Assembly: GCA_964643005.1 (NCBI GenBank)
Contig: CAZXQI010000029.1
Span: 1-34,923, forward strand
DNA from: UBA6168 sp964643005
GTDB lineage: Bacteria; Bacteroidota; Bacteroidia; Chitinophagales; Saprospiraceae
Reading direction: 5' to 3'
DNA: 34,923 bases
Under the pieces are notes generated by a model. The model was not told the origin of the DNA and ran no database searches. It was given only the letters and a program-made list of their open reading frames with translations. Shown in pieces: positions 14,186 through 22,356 of the stretch. The number at the start of each line of letters is the position of its first letter. The first letter of the stretch is position 1. The position numbers and the translations under genes are program-made.

Positions 14186-15316
14186 TCACTGAAAGGGGCT
14201 TTGGAAGGCGGGGTTATTGACGAAAACGGTATCGGTGAGGGTGTGCAGAAATGCTAAGAGCGCACTTTTGTCGTATTCGGTCAGGTGTAGGGGCATGATG
14301 GAGCCGATGACTACATTGTCGGCGTAGTGCCCGCCGGAGTTGTAGTGGTCAATTACCTCTTCGAGGGTTTGGAACCTGCCGTCGTGCATGTAGGGCGCAG
14401 AGAGGGCGATGTTTCGCAGCGTGGGGGCTTTGAACTTGCCGTTGTCGGTGACTTTTCCGGTGATACCTCCTAAGCCCTTGTCGGGGAAATCCATGAGGGA
14501 GCCGACTTCCGTGATGGCGTTATTTTCATAGCGCTCGGAAGTGAGCAGGGGGCCGCCGTCGTGACAGTGGGCGCAGTGGCCTTTGGCGATGGTCTCGCTG
14601 AACTGGTCGTCGAAATAAATCTTAAGCCCATCTACTTCGAGGTCGGAGAGCAGGAAGGGGTCGGGGTCGTTCTGGTATCTCTTTCTGTCAAACTTAGAAC
14701 CGGCGCTGATGAGGGTTCGCTCAAACTGGGCAATGGCTTTGGCAGCCAGCTCCCTGGTGATCTCGCCGGAGCTCCTGATGCCAAATGCCTGCCTGAACAG
14801 ACTGGGGTATTCCTTGTGCCGCTGGAGTTTCAGCTCCACATTATCCCATATCTCGGCCATCTCCACCGGATTCTCTACCGGATGCAGCGCCTGATCTTCC
14901 AATGTGGGAGAACGTCCGTCCCAAAAAAGGCCTTTGGTCATAAAGCCAATATTGACGAGCGGCATGGCGCTGCGCGTCCCCAATTGATTTCCAACGCCGG
15001 TACTGAAGGCAGTCCCATCGGTAAAATTGCCGGCGGGGGAATGGCAACTGGCGCAGGAAATGGTGCTGTCTGAAGAGAGGATAGGGTCGTAAAAGAGCCA
15101 CCTACCCAGTTCAATCCCTTCCACGGTCATGGGATTATCCGCCGGTATTTCCATGGCGGGGAATCCCGGAGGTATCGTCACCTGGCAGGCCGTGGGCTGA
15201 TAGGGGATATCCGTCAGGTCGTCTCCCGGAGGAATCGGGTCGGGCGCATCCTTGTCATCTTTACAGGCATTCAGTCCGAGGAAAATGAGGGACAGGAGAA
15301 AGATTATCCTTTTCAT
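14186..15316 (-). CDS. Diheme cytochrome c peroxidase family protein (MbnH-like)
   Basis: The protein has 376 residues. It begins with a lipoprotein signal (FLGLNAC, Cys18). Two heme c motifs are present: CASCH at 88-92 and CAHCH at 248-252, the arrangement of bacterial diheme peroxidases. The conserved inter-heme region reads GLFWDGRSPTLEDQALHP, with a tryptophan near residue 132. APYMHDGRFQTLEEVIDHYN near the C-terminus supplies the usual distal methionine and surroundings. It lies 24 bases after an MbnP-domain gene, and this pairing is the hallmark of the MbnP/MbnH system, in which the diheme enzyme oxidises a tryptophan of the partner to kynurenine. The alternative is an ordinary H2O2-detoxifying peroxidase; the neighbour makes MbnH more likely. 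Confidence 0.88.
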   Translation of the reverse strand: MKRIIFLLSLIFLGLNACKDDKDAPDPIPPGDDLTDIPYQPTACQVTIPPGFPAMEIPADNPMTVEGIELGRWLFYDPILSSDSTISCASCHSPAGNFTDGTAFSTGVGNQLGTRSAMPLVNIGFMTKGLFWDGRSPTLEDQALHPVENPVEMAEIWDNVELKLQRHKEYPSLFRQAFGIRSSGEITRELAAKAIAQFERTLISAGSKFDRKRYQNDPDPFLLSDLEVDGLKIYFDDQFSETIAKGHCAHCHDGGPLLTSERYENNAITEVGSLMDFPDKGLGGITGKVTDNGKFKAPTLRNIALSAPYMHDGRFQTLEEVIDHYNSGGHYADNVVIGSIMPLHLTEYDKSALLAFLHTLTDTVFVNNPAFQSPFQ

Positions 15317-15340
15317 AATTCAATTTTTACCAAAATAGGC

Positions 15341-16117
15341 CTACTCGATAGTCAGCGCCTGTTTGAAGTTTTCCATCAAATAAAGCATCAGAGGCAGGTC
15401 GCTGGCCTCCTGGGTGTCTTTGTTGGCGGGATCGGATAGATCCAAAGCGTTATTACCCACCTGATAGAGCTTTAATATATCCAAAACAAAATTCAGGTCG
15501 AATGTTTCTCCTTCCTCAATAGTGATGGGCTGTGTAATAGCGACAGTTTGATAGACGGCGTCGGCGCCGGCGTGGTGCTCGAAGCCTCTGTCGGCGGAAG
15601 AGAATATTCCATCGTTGTCCAAATCGTAGATCCCCTCGCATTTCATAAAAATGAAACTCTTCCAATCGCTCCAAAAATGGGTATTGAAGGCCTGCCTCAG
15701 GGGATTGTCGATGCTGAGGTGGCCGGCGTCGGCATTGTTCAGTTTTGCCGGAACGCCGATGCCGATGCGCAATCCCTTGTAATTGCCAATGGGTACTTTC
15801 TCTCCGGCGACGGCGATTGGCGTCTCGGCCTCTGCCAGCGTGGTATGGTCGGAAAAATCAACAAATCCAATATCCTTCAATTTGACGTTGGAACCGCTTT
15901 CGGGAATGAGTTCTACATTCGCTATGAAGAAATTGAAATTTAGGAATCGCAGCAGATGCCCGTCCGGGTAGGTATAATCCTGGTACATCATTAAGGGAGA
16001 ACCGTCATATACCGCTTTAAATTGGAGATTTACAGCCGTTACCGGGCCTTTATCTTCGTCTTTTTTACAGGAGAAAAGACCGAGGACGACCAATGAGAAG
16101 AGAAGCAACTTTTTCAT
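15341..16117 (-). CDS. MbnP-like copper-binding lipoprotein
   Basis: I place the start at the ATG at 16115-16117, so that the protein (258 residues) begins MKKLLLFSLVVLGLFSCKKD, a lipoprotein signal. An in-frame start 147 bases upstream would bury it. The mature domain matches the MbnP family: VNLQFKAVYDGSPL, LLRFLNFNFFIANVEL, PIGNYKGLRIGIGVP, then NTHFWSDWKSFIFMKCEG, containing two tryptophans and a methionine, and a C-terminal DLNFVLDILKLYQ. MbnP proteins bind copper in the periplasm after oxidation of a tryptophan by a diheme partner, which is the next gene, 24 bases downstream. No methanobactin or TonB receptor genes are present in the window, so the copper source is unknown. Confidence 0.82.
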   Translation of the reverse strand: MKKLLLFSLVVLGLFSCKKDEDKGPVTAVNLQFKAVYDGSPLMMYQDYTYPDGHLLRFLNFNFFIANVELIPESGSNVKLKDIGFVDFSDHTTLAEAETPIAVAGEKVPIGNYKGLRIGIGVPAKLNNADAGHLSIDNPLRQAFNTHFWSDWKSFIFMKCEGIYDLDNDGIFSSADRGFEHHAGADAVYQTVAITQPITIEEGETFDLNFVLDILKLYQVGNNALDLSDPANKDTQEASDLPLMLYLMENFKQALTIE

Positions 16118-16389
16118 AAAACAAAATATTAATTCATTGAAAAGCAAATATTTGGCAATGGAGGAATGCCCGACAGCGCAAAATGCCAGGCATTTTAGAA
16201 GCGATGGAAATAAGCTGGCAGGAGATTCAAAGATTAACACTAAGCGTCCACCCCGTTTGAGCAATTTTTTAAAAAATCTGCCTGTCTCAAACAGCTCCTG
16301 AATTTAAGGTAAATGGATGGAGCCGGGAATTGGTTTTACAGGGGCGAGGCTTAAGCTATAGATATATCCGGCGCTGAGCGCTCTGCTCG

Positions 16390-17133
16390 CTAACCGTATC
16401 TCCGTTTCACTAATTTGATAAAGATTTTGGCTTTGGAGACTTTGTCTTTAGCCAGCCAGTCATATTTTCTGCTGACGTTGCGAATGAGGTAATCTTTGGC
16501 CTCGTCAAAACTCTTAAGCTGGTTGAGCGTGGCTATGGTCGCATCAAAAGAAGCCTGGTCGCCGCCAAAAAGTTCATTGACGGTTAAAATACGCTCGTTG
16601 AGTCCCATCTCTTTTTTGATGTCCGTAATGGGCAGCTCGCTCAACTTTTCCGACAGTTCTCTGGCGCTGGGGAAATGGAACAAGTCCTCCATCTCTTCGT
16701 TATTGGCGCGGGGAGTGGGAGTAGCGGCTGCAGGCTGGGGAACGATCGGCTCCGGCTGAGCCTTCGGAACTTCCACGACCGGCGCCTCCTTTTTTTCAAC
16801 GACTGGCGCCGGTTCCGGAACGGGAGCAGGCGGCGGCGGGGGAGGAGCAGGCCGGGGGGGGGCTTCCTTAATGTCAGTTTTTACCCTGGGGGTGTTGTCG
16901 TCAGATTTTATCTTGTTCAGCGTGATTTTTGGCGTAGTTTTGAAAACCTCGACAGGGGTAGGCTCGGCATTGGCCACATCGGACGGCGCATGTAGGAAAA
17001 TGTCGTACAGTTGCTGTAAATAGCTTTTCATCAAGTCTCTCTCGATGGAGGAAACGTTTTGTGCGTCGGCGCTCATGCTTTTATACAGGGCGGTTACTTT
17101 TTCTAAGAGGATTTTTGTTTTTTGTAAATCCAT
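16390..17133 (-). CDS. Proline-rich cytosolic protein with conserved C-terminal helical domain, function unknown
   Basis: The protein has 247 residues and no signal peptide or membrane segment. Residues 1-60 are helical (MDLQKTKILLEKVTALYKS). A low-complexity stretch of about 70 residues rich in Pro, Ala, Glu and Val follows, including PPRPAPPPPPPAPVPEPAP. The C-terminal 90 residues form a helical domain: ISDL-type helix ITDIKKEMGLNERILTVNEL, FGGDQASFDATIATL and a basic end KLVKRRYG. From memory, this C-terminal pattern (GLN[ED]+ followed by NELFGGD) recurs in Bacteroidota proteins with variable N-termini, but I know of no function. A strong promoter lies upstream (17236-17263). It diverges from thymidine kinase. 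Confidence 0.78.
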   Translation of the reverse strand: MDLQKTKILLEKVTALYKSMSADAQNVSSIERDLMKSYLQQLYDIFLHAPSDVANAEPTPVEVFKTTPKITLNKIKSDDNTPRVKTDIKEAPPRPAPPPPPPAPVPEPAPVVEKKEAPVVEVPKAQPEPIVPQPAAATPTPRANNEEMEDLFHFPSARELSEKLSELPITDIKKEMGLNERILTVNELFGGDQASFDATIATLNQLKSFDEAKDYLIRNVSRKYDWLAKDKVSKAKIFIKLVKRRYG

Positions 17134-17235
17134 TTTTTTAAAAATTACTAACTGGTAAATTTGACGGAGTTGTCTGATATTTTGGCTGGAAACTCAGGAA
17201 GCCTTACCTTGCAGCCACCAGGCAAAAAAGAAGCC

Positions 17236-17263
17236 CAAAGATAAAAATTTTCCCTATAGCCAA
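17236..17263 (-). promoter_or_regulatory. Promoter of the proline-rich protein gene
   Basis: On the minus strand TTG, a 17-base spacer and TATCTTTG (17236-17243) match the Bacteroidota promoter form, with the same spacing as at lepB. It lies about 100 bases before the ATG, and within the intergenic region shared with thymidine kinase. Confidence 0.65.
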
Positions 17264-17284
17264 TTTACCGTACCTGACACTACC

Positions 17285-17878
17285 ATGTTTCTCGAACCTC
17301 ATTTTAAAGGACAACGCAGCGGATGGATAGAAGTAATCTGCGGTTCGATGTTCTCCGGAAAAACCGAAGAGCTTATCCGCCGGCTGAAAAGGGCAAAAAT
17401 TGCCAACCAAAAGGTTGAAATTTTTAAGCCTAAAATAGACACCCGCTACGACGGTTCCAAAGTCGTCTCCCACGACAAAAATTCATTCCTCTCCATTCCC
17501 ATTGAAAATTCGCACAAAATACTTGAACTGGCAGAAGAGGTCAGCGTCATCGGAATAGACGAGGCTCAGTTTTTCGACGATGAATTGCCGGAAGTCTGTC
17601 AGACCCTGGCGCTCAAAGGAAAGCGGATCATCGTCGCAGGGTTGGATATGGACTACAAAGGCCGACCCTTTGGACCAATGCCCAACCTCCTGGCCATCGC
17701 CGAGTATATTACTAAAGTACACGCCATCTGCCAGCACTGCGGCAATCTGGCCACGCATTCCTATCGCTTAGCCGACGACGACAATATGGTAGTGCTGGGG
17801 GAGAAAGACCTGTACGAACCGCGATGCAGAACCTGTTACCAGATGGGCAATATTTTGAACCTGAGAGTGAAAGATTAA
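17285..17878 (+). CDS. tdk: Thymidine kinase
   Basis: The protein has 197 residues, the usual length of type II bacterial thymidine kinase. The P-loop is GSMFSGKTEELIRRLKRA (about residues 20-37). The Walker B-like motif is IGIDEAQFFDDELP. The catalytic glutamate follows in that motif, and the lasso loop region is CQTLALKGKRIIVAGLDMDYKG. A zinc site is formed by CQHC near residue 150 and CRTC near residue 187. The C-terminus is complete. The enzyme phosphorylates thymidine in the salvage pathway in the cytosol. The stop is followed within about 32 bases by the nadC start, suggesting one transcript. Confidence 0.95.
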   Translation: MFLEPHFKGQRSGWIEVICGSMFSGKTEELIRRLKRAKIANQKVEIFKPKIDTRYDGSKVVSHDKNSFLSIPIENSHKILELAEEVSVIGIDEAQFFDDELPEVCQTLALKGKRIIVAGLDMDYKGRPFGPMPNLLAIAEYITKVHAICQHCGNLATHSYRLADDDNMVVLGEKDLYEPRCRTCYQMGNILNLRVKD

Positions 17879-17909
17879 TTTGAGTGTAAACGATAAAAAA
17901 ACAAGAACT

Positions 17910-18761
17910 ATGATGGAAGCTTTTGAAGCGCAATTAGATAAGTTTGTTGAAATGGCTTTTTTGGAAGACGCGCCCGAAGGGGATCGCACTTCCTTAGCCT
18001 GTATCCCCGCCGCCGACCGCTGCCAGGCCTACCTGTTGGTGAAAGACCCGGGAATATTGGCGGGCATGGATCTGGCTGAATTTATTTTTAAAAAAGTGGA
18101 CGCCTCTTCTGACTTCAGGCCTCTGAAAAAAGAGGGCGACTACGTCAGCCCGGGAGATATTGCCTTCGAGGTGGAATGTAATACCCAGGCGCTGCTCAAA
18201 GCAGAAAGGGTGGTACTCAACCTCATGCAACACCTGAGCGGTATCGCTACCCTCGCCAGCCGCTTTGTCTTTGAAGTGGAAGATTATCCCGTTAAAATTT
18301 TAGACACCAGAAAAACAACGCCCTTACTCAGATTTTTGGAAAAAAAGGCGGTCAGAACAGGCGGGTGCTACAATTACCGCAGCAGCCTCTCCGACTGGTT
18401 TATGATCAAGGACAACCACATCAAAGCCTGTGGAGGCGTGGGAAAGGCGATTGAGCAGGTGGACGCCTATCAGAAAGCCGAGGGTCTGGATTTAGGCGTC
18501 ACCATCGAAGTCCAAAACTTTGTGGAACTCCACGAAGTGCTCGCTACCGGCAGGATTCAGCGAATCATGTTTGACAATTTCGAACTGCCCTTGTTGGAGG
18601 AAGCGGTAGCGACGGTCGGAAAGAGGTTCGAGACGGAAGCCTCCGGCGGCGTCAATATCAACAATGTCCGGAAGGTCGCTCAGACCGGCGTTGATTTTAT
18701 CTCGGTCGGTGCACTGACTCACTCTGCGCAAAACCTGGATTTGAGTCTAAAGATAAAGTGA
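17910..18761 (+). CDS. nadC: Quinolinate phosphoribosyltransferase
   Basis: I choose the ATG at 17910 (283 residues; a second ATG follows at once); an upstream TTG at 17880 would add ten unrelated residues. The family features are clear: EDAPEGDRTS near the N-terminus, LLKAERVVLNLMQHLSGIAT, the quinolinate and PRPP site KILDTRKTTPLLRFLEKKAV, then DWFMIKDNHIKACGG, TIEVQNFVEL and SGGVNINNVRKVAQTGVDFI. It makes nicotinate mononucleotide from quinolinate and PRPP in de novo NAD synthesis. nadA and nadB are not in the window. It follows tdk in the same direction and ends before a strong terminator (18837-18868). Confidence 0.95.
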   Translation: MMEAFEAQLDKFVEMAFLEDAPEGDRTSLACIPAADRCQAYLLVKDPGILAGMDLAEFIFKKVDASSDFRPLKKEGDYVSPGDIAFEVECNTQALLKAERVVLNLMQHLSGIATLASRFVFEVEDYPVKILDTRKTTPLLRFLEKKAVRTGGCYNYRSSLSDWFMIKDNHIKACGGVGKAIEQVDAYQKAEGLDLGVTIEVQNFVELHEVLATGRIQRIMFDNFELPLLEEAVATVGKRFETEASGGVNINNVRKVAQTGVDFISVGALTHSAQNLDLSLKIK

Positions 18762-18836
18762 GAGGAGTTGAGGCGGAGGCTTTTTCCAGCAGATTTCGAG
18801 TTTCTTTTCCCTGTGATTCTTCATTTTCCTCTAAAT

Positions 18837-18868
18837 AAAAAAAAAGGCGGCTTCTGCCGCCTTTTTTT
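18837..18868. terminator. Strong bidirectional terminator
   Basis: AAGGCGGC and GCCGCCTT form an 8-bp GC-rich stem with a TTCT loop, flanked by A-tracts on the left and T-tracts on the right. It can end nadC from the left and the small minus-strand frame from the right. Confidence 0.9.
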
Positions 18869-18974
18869 ATTGATTCTCAATTGGATAACTTCTCAATGTC
18901 AACCATATCAAAGAGATGGTACAGACAACGGCGATCCAGAATCGAATGTCTTTGTAAATGTGTGTTCGTTCCAT
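18867..18974 (-). CDS. Possible 35-residue single-pass membrane protein
   Basis: This short frame, MERTHIYKDIRFWIAVV followed by CTISLIWLTLRSYPIENQ, starts at the ATG at 18972-18974 and ends directly at the bidirectional terminator. It has a charged N-terminus, one hydrophobic helix (about residues 12-27) and a short tail. GAGGGA lies six bases before the ATG on the minus strand, a plausible ribosome-binding site in a genome where these are rare. The tight terminator placement supports a real transcript. No homologue is recognised and the function is unknown. It could still be a chance frame. Confidence 0.45.
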   Translation of the reverse strand: MERTHIYKDIRFWIAVVCTISLIWLTLRSYPIENQ

Positions 18975-19323
18975 GTTTTGTCCCTCGTAGTTTAAGTTTA
19001 AAAGAATGTCCTGAGAGGAGAGACGGTCTGGTTGTAATGGCCGGTTACTTTGGGAAAAAATATTCTGAGAGAGGAAAAATAGATTTGGTGAGGCAATCAA
19101 TCTTTTCAAAATTGGTACCAACTGAATTTTACTAATTTGATGTTCTACTAATTTCTGTGGCGCCTGAGTGGTAATTTTCTTCTTCTTTGGCGGTGGATTT
19201 TTGCTTTGTAATTTTGGTTGACTGCCAGAACTGTAGATTTAATGGAATAAAGGCTTTCGCAGAATTTCCACTTCACTATAATCCCTGCAATCCAAAAGGC
19301 CGCCCAGTCGGCGATTCAGACGA
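18975..19323. other. Intergenic region without a recognised gene
   Basis: These 349 bases lie between the small minus-strand frame and the end of pyrD. I see no convincing coding frame, RNA gene or strong terminator. A weak hairpin with GCCG/CGGC arms near 19300 may end the pyrD transcript. The rest is AT-leaning, and promoter sequences for the small frame may lie here but none match the -7 box well. Confidence 0.5.
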
Positions 19324-20361
19324 CTAAGACCTCGCCAGGGCTTTGTTGATTCTCCTGACCAGTCCGGGGCCTTCGAAGACGAGGCCCGAATACACCTGAA
19401 CCAGGCTGGCGCCGGCTTCCAACTTTTCGATGGCGTCGGCGGGGGAGCTAATGCCGCCTACGCCGATGATGCCAATTTTCCCGCCCGTCTTATCGTGCAG
19501 ATAGCGAATGACCTCAGTAGATCGCTCGCGCAGGGGCTTTCCGCTCAGGCCGCCTGCGCCCATATTTTCGACAACCTGGGCAGGGGCGCCCAGCCCGTCG
19601 CGGCTGATGGTTGTATTCGTGGCGATGATGCCGTCAATTTTTGTCTGTTGGACGATTTCGACGATGTCGTCGAGTTGGGAGTTGCCGAGGTCGGGGGCGA
19701 TTTTCAGCAGGATGGGTTTGGGGGAGCTTTTTTGCCGGTTGAGCCCTTGGAGTAGCGTCAGCAACCGGGTCAGAGGTTCCTTCTCCTGTAGATTGCGGAG
19801 ATGTGGCGTGTTGGGAGAGCTGACATTGACTGCGAAATAATCCACATAGGGAAAGAGCGCCTCAAAGCAGATGGCGTAATCCCGCGCTGCTTCTTCATTG
19901 GGAGTAGCCTTGTTTTTGCCTATGTTGCCGCCGATGACGAGATTTTTTGGGCTGGTCTTTTTGAGCCGTTCCACCAGGGTCTGTACTCCTTCGTTGTTAA
20001 AGCCCATTCTGTTGACGAGCGCCTCATCCTGCGGGAGGCGGAAGAGCCGGGGCCGGGGATTGCCAGGCTGTCCGAGCGGCGTCACCGTCCCTATTTCGAT
20101 GAATCCAAACCCCAGCGCAGAAATGGCCTGAAAGTGCCTGCCGTCTTTGTCGAATCCCGCCGCCAACCCAACCGGATTAGGAAAGCGCAGGCCAAATACC
20201 TCTCGCTCTAAGCGGGGGTCGTTTACCTGCCAGACCCTCCGGAACAGCCCGCTAACTATGGGAATGGCCAATGCGAACTTCAACAGAACGAGCGTGAGGC
20301 GATGCGCCCTTTCCGGAGGGAAGAGATACAAAACCGGCTTGAGAAAAATTCGATAAAACAT
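19324..20361 (-). CDS. pyrD: Dihydroorotate dehydrogenase (quinone), class 2
   Basis: The protein has 345 residues, normal for class 2 enzymes. The N-terminal membrane-associating helix region is MFYRIFLKPVLYLFPPERAH. FMN- and substrate-binding motifs appear in order: NPVGLAAGFDKDG, GFIEIGTVTPLGQPGNPRPR, NRMGFNNEG, then NVSSPNTPHLRNLQ with the catalytic serine, KIAPDL, and TNTTISRDG. The C-terminal phosphate site is GVGGISSPADAIEKLEAGAS followed by QVYSGLVFEGPGLV. It oxidises dihydroorotate to orotate using the quinone pool. It is 66 bases downstream of a glycosyltransferase gene on the same strand, with no metabolic link evident, and could be co-transcribed. Confidence 0.96.
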   Translation of the reverse strand: MFYRIFLKPVLYLFPPERAHRLTLVLLKFALAIPIVSGLFRRVWQVNDPRLEREVFGLRFPNPVGLAAGFDKDGRHFQAISALGFGFIEIGTVTPLGQPGNPRPRLFRLPQDEALVNRMGFNNEGVQTLVERLKKTSPKNLVIGGNIGKNKATPNEEAARDYAICFEALFPYVDYFAVNVSSPNTPHLRNLQEKEPLTRLLTLLQGLNRQKSSPKPILLKIAPDLGNSQLDDIVEIVQQTKIDGIIATNTTISRDGLGAPAQVVENMGAGGLSGKPLRERSTEVIRYLHDKTGGKIGIIGVGGISSPADAIEKLEAGASLVQVYSGLVFEGPGLVRRINKALARS

Positions 20362-20427
20362 GGGCGGTGGAAATTCGATTGAAATTCGCTGTTGGGAAAG
20401 CCTTCACCGGAGACTTTCCCTTTCAGG

Positions 20428-21387
20428 CTATTTTTTTTCTTCGCTTTGGATGTCGGAGTAGTTGATGAGACGATGCGCTTCCGCCGGCTGCTCCTTCTTT
20501 CGAGCGACGTAGCCTTTGGGGTAATAGAATCGCTCCCTCACCTGATTATCCATCAGATAAGATTGCTTATACCCCCGGTAGGTTCCCCAAAACTGGTTGA
20601 AGCGAAAGAGGAGGATGTTTAAAAACTCCTTCAGCAGTGCGCCGTCGTGGAGCGCCTGCCGCCAGTCGTGCCGGCAGTTTTTCCAAAATAAAGTCAGAAA
20701 GGTCAGAAAATTAAAAGTCTCGTTTTTCTGGATCAGGCGCAGGGCTATCGCTTCCCGCCGATAGCGGTTAAAGACGTTGACCCATTTTTCTTCGTGGACG
20801 TGGATGATGGTCGCTCCGGCCTGGTAGGCGATGCGGTAGCCTTTCTCCTGTATTTTCTTTGCCCAGTCTAAGTCCTCTAATCCCGTCAGCGTCTCGTCGT
20901 AGGGCTGCTCCTCCCACAGGCGGCGGCGGATGGCGCAATTGGCATTGTTGCAAAAGGGATGGGGCTGGTTCGTCGAACTTTCTTCGGGAAACCACTTCCG
21001 AAAAATCTGATGTTCGCTGTATTTATTGCGGCTATCTCCCCGCTGCTTTCCATAGACGAGGGCTACATGCTCGTCCTCGAAAGGCTGGAGCATGAGTTGC
21101 AGCCAGTCCTTGTAGAGCGGATAGACGTGGGCGCTGGCGAAGAGAACAAACTCGCCCGTTGAGGCTTCACAGCCTTTGTTCAGCGCATAGCCAAAAGAAA
21201 AATCCTGGGGACGTATGCCGACGATTTTTATGGGAAATTGGGAGGCGATGCTGAGCGTGGCGTCCGTAGAACCGCTATCCACGACGATGATCTCGAGGTC
21301 TTTCAGGCTCTGCTCCAAAATGCCCGTCAGCAATTTGCCAATGTGCTTTTCTTCATTGAAGCAGCGGATGATGATGGAGAGTTTCAT
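20428..21387 (-). CDS. Family 2 glycosyltransferase
   Basis: The protein has 319 residues with a GT-A fold. The N-terminus MKLSIIIRCFNEEKHIGKLL and the nucleotide-binding VVDSGSTDATLSIA are typical of GT2. The middle contains GEFVLFASAHVYPLYKDWL, where the usual DxD-type metal site is replaced by a SAH sequence. CNNANCAIRRRLWEE and TGLEDLDWAKKIQEKG follow, the latter holding the catalytic ED motif. The C-terminal 90 residues have no clear membrane helix. It lies four bases after the FkbM methyltransferase gene, implying one operon for making or decorating a surface glycan. Sugar specificity is unknown. Confidence 0.9.
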   Translation of the reverse strand: MKLSIIIRCFNEEKHIGKLLTGILEQSLKDLEIIVVDSGSTDATLSIASQFPIKIVGIRPQDFSFGYALNKGCEASTGEFVLFASAHVYPLYKDWLQLMLQPFEDEHVALVYGKQRGDSRNKYSEHQIFRKWFPEESSTNQPHPFCNNANCAIRRRLWEEQPYDETLTGLEDLDWAKKIQEKGYRIAYQAGATIIHVHEEKWVNVFNRYRREAIALRLIQKNETFNFLTFLTLFWKNCRHDWRQALHDGALLKEFLNILLFRFNQFWGTYRGYKQSYLMDNQVRERFYYPKGYVARKKEQPAEAHRLINYSDIQSEEKK

Positions 21388-21391
21388 GGTC

Positions 21392-22195
21392 TTATGCGTG
21401 AAGTAACGGCTCGGTTGTTAGCGAATTGTCCGCCTTGTTAAGAGATGAGCCGCCATATTCAAAAGTGCAGATGATTTGATCTTCCCTTGATATCAGCTCC
21501 TCAATCGCATAGCCTTTATTAAGGAGAAATTTAAAAACCTCCGTCACATTGGACTGGAAAGAAGGCAGAAAGAGCGGATGCAGTTCAAGTTTAATTCTTC
21601 TCGGTTTTCTCTCGCCGGAAAGGAGCCGGGTCATCCCCTTTAACACCATCATCTCGGCGCCCTCCACGTCAATCTTGACCACATTCGGCGGGGGAATTAA
21701 CCGGCGCTGTATGAGATCGTCTATCACTTCAATCCTGACCTGAATGGAATTAGAAATTTTATTGACTGGACGCAGACTGGGAGAGGCGGCATTGGAGCCG
21801 GCGGTAAAAAGTTCCATGCAACCCTGCCTGTCGCCTAATGCTACCGGCTGGATTTCATAATTAGAGAGGCCGTTGAGTTCGTAGTTTTTGAGCAGGCGAT
21901 CCTGATTTTCCGGGTCGGGCTCGAAACTGACGACCCACCCTTTTGTAAGCTTTAAGGCTGCCGGAATGGACCAGGCGCCGACCGAGGAGCCTATGTCGTA
22001 AAAGACGTCCTCACTCCTGAGCAGGCTGAGTAATTCTGCTATCTGATCTCTCTCGCCGCCAAAATTTTTCAATCGGAATTTCTCGACGTGGTTATTGACG
22101 TGGAATCGCAGGGTTTTACCTTTGATCAGTCCTTCATGCGAGCAGATATAGGGAAAGCGAAAGCGGTCGAGCGTTTTTTTAATTAATTTTTTCAA
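21392..22195 (-). CDS. FkbM family methyltransferase
   Basis: The protein has 267 residues and appears to start at TTG (22193-22195, complement), as no ATG is available in frame before the domain. SAM-binding motif I is VFYDIGSSVGAWSI near residue 90, followed by GWVVSFEPDPENQDRL. The FkbM signature VVKIDVEGAEMMVLKGM is near residue 175. Such enzymes methylate sugar hydroxyls or other small acceptors and are often found in polysaccharide loci, consistent with the glycosyltransferase four bases downstream. A TATCTTTG box lies upstream at 22334-22341, with a leader of about 135 bases. Confidence 0.88.
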   Translation of the reverse strand: MKKLIKKTLDRFRFPYICSHEGLIKGKTLRFHVNNHVEKFRLKNFGGERDQIAELLSLLRSEDVFYDIGSSVGAWSIPAALKLTKGWVVSFEPDPENQDRLLKNYELNGLSNYEIQPVALGDRQGCMELFTAGSNAASPSLRPVNKISNSIQVRIEVIDDLIQRRLIPPPNVVKIDVEGAEMMVLKGMTRLLSGERKPRRIKLELHPLFLPSFQSNVTEVFKFLLNKGYAIEELISREDQIICTFEYGGSSLNKADNSLTTEPLLHA

Positions 22196-22333
22196 AGATG
22201 CTAAGTTTGTTAAATAGTTTCCGTAGGGGATTCCCGCAACTGTATTTCAAACTCAAAGGAACCCAGATATTTACAGTTTCCCTCCTCTTACTTTATTATA
22301 AAATTAAAATGGAAGGAAAATTCTCTCAAAGGG

Positions 22334-22341
22334 CAAAGATA
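22334..22341 (-). promoter_or_regulatory. -7 box probably driving the FkbM methyltransferase/glycosyltransferase operon
   Basis: TATCTTTG on the minus strand is identical to the box at lepB and the proline-rich gene. No TTG occurs at the 17-base spacing, so the -33 element is weak. It lies just past the end of the large T9SS protein gene. Confidence 0.45.
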
Positions 22342-22356
22342 AATGCTTAATCATTT

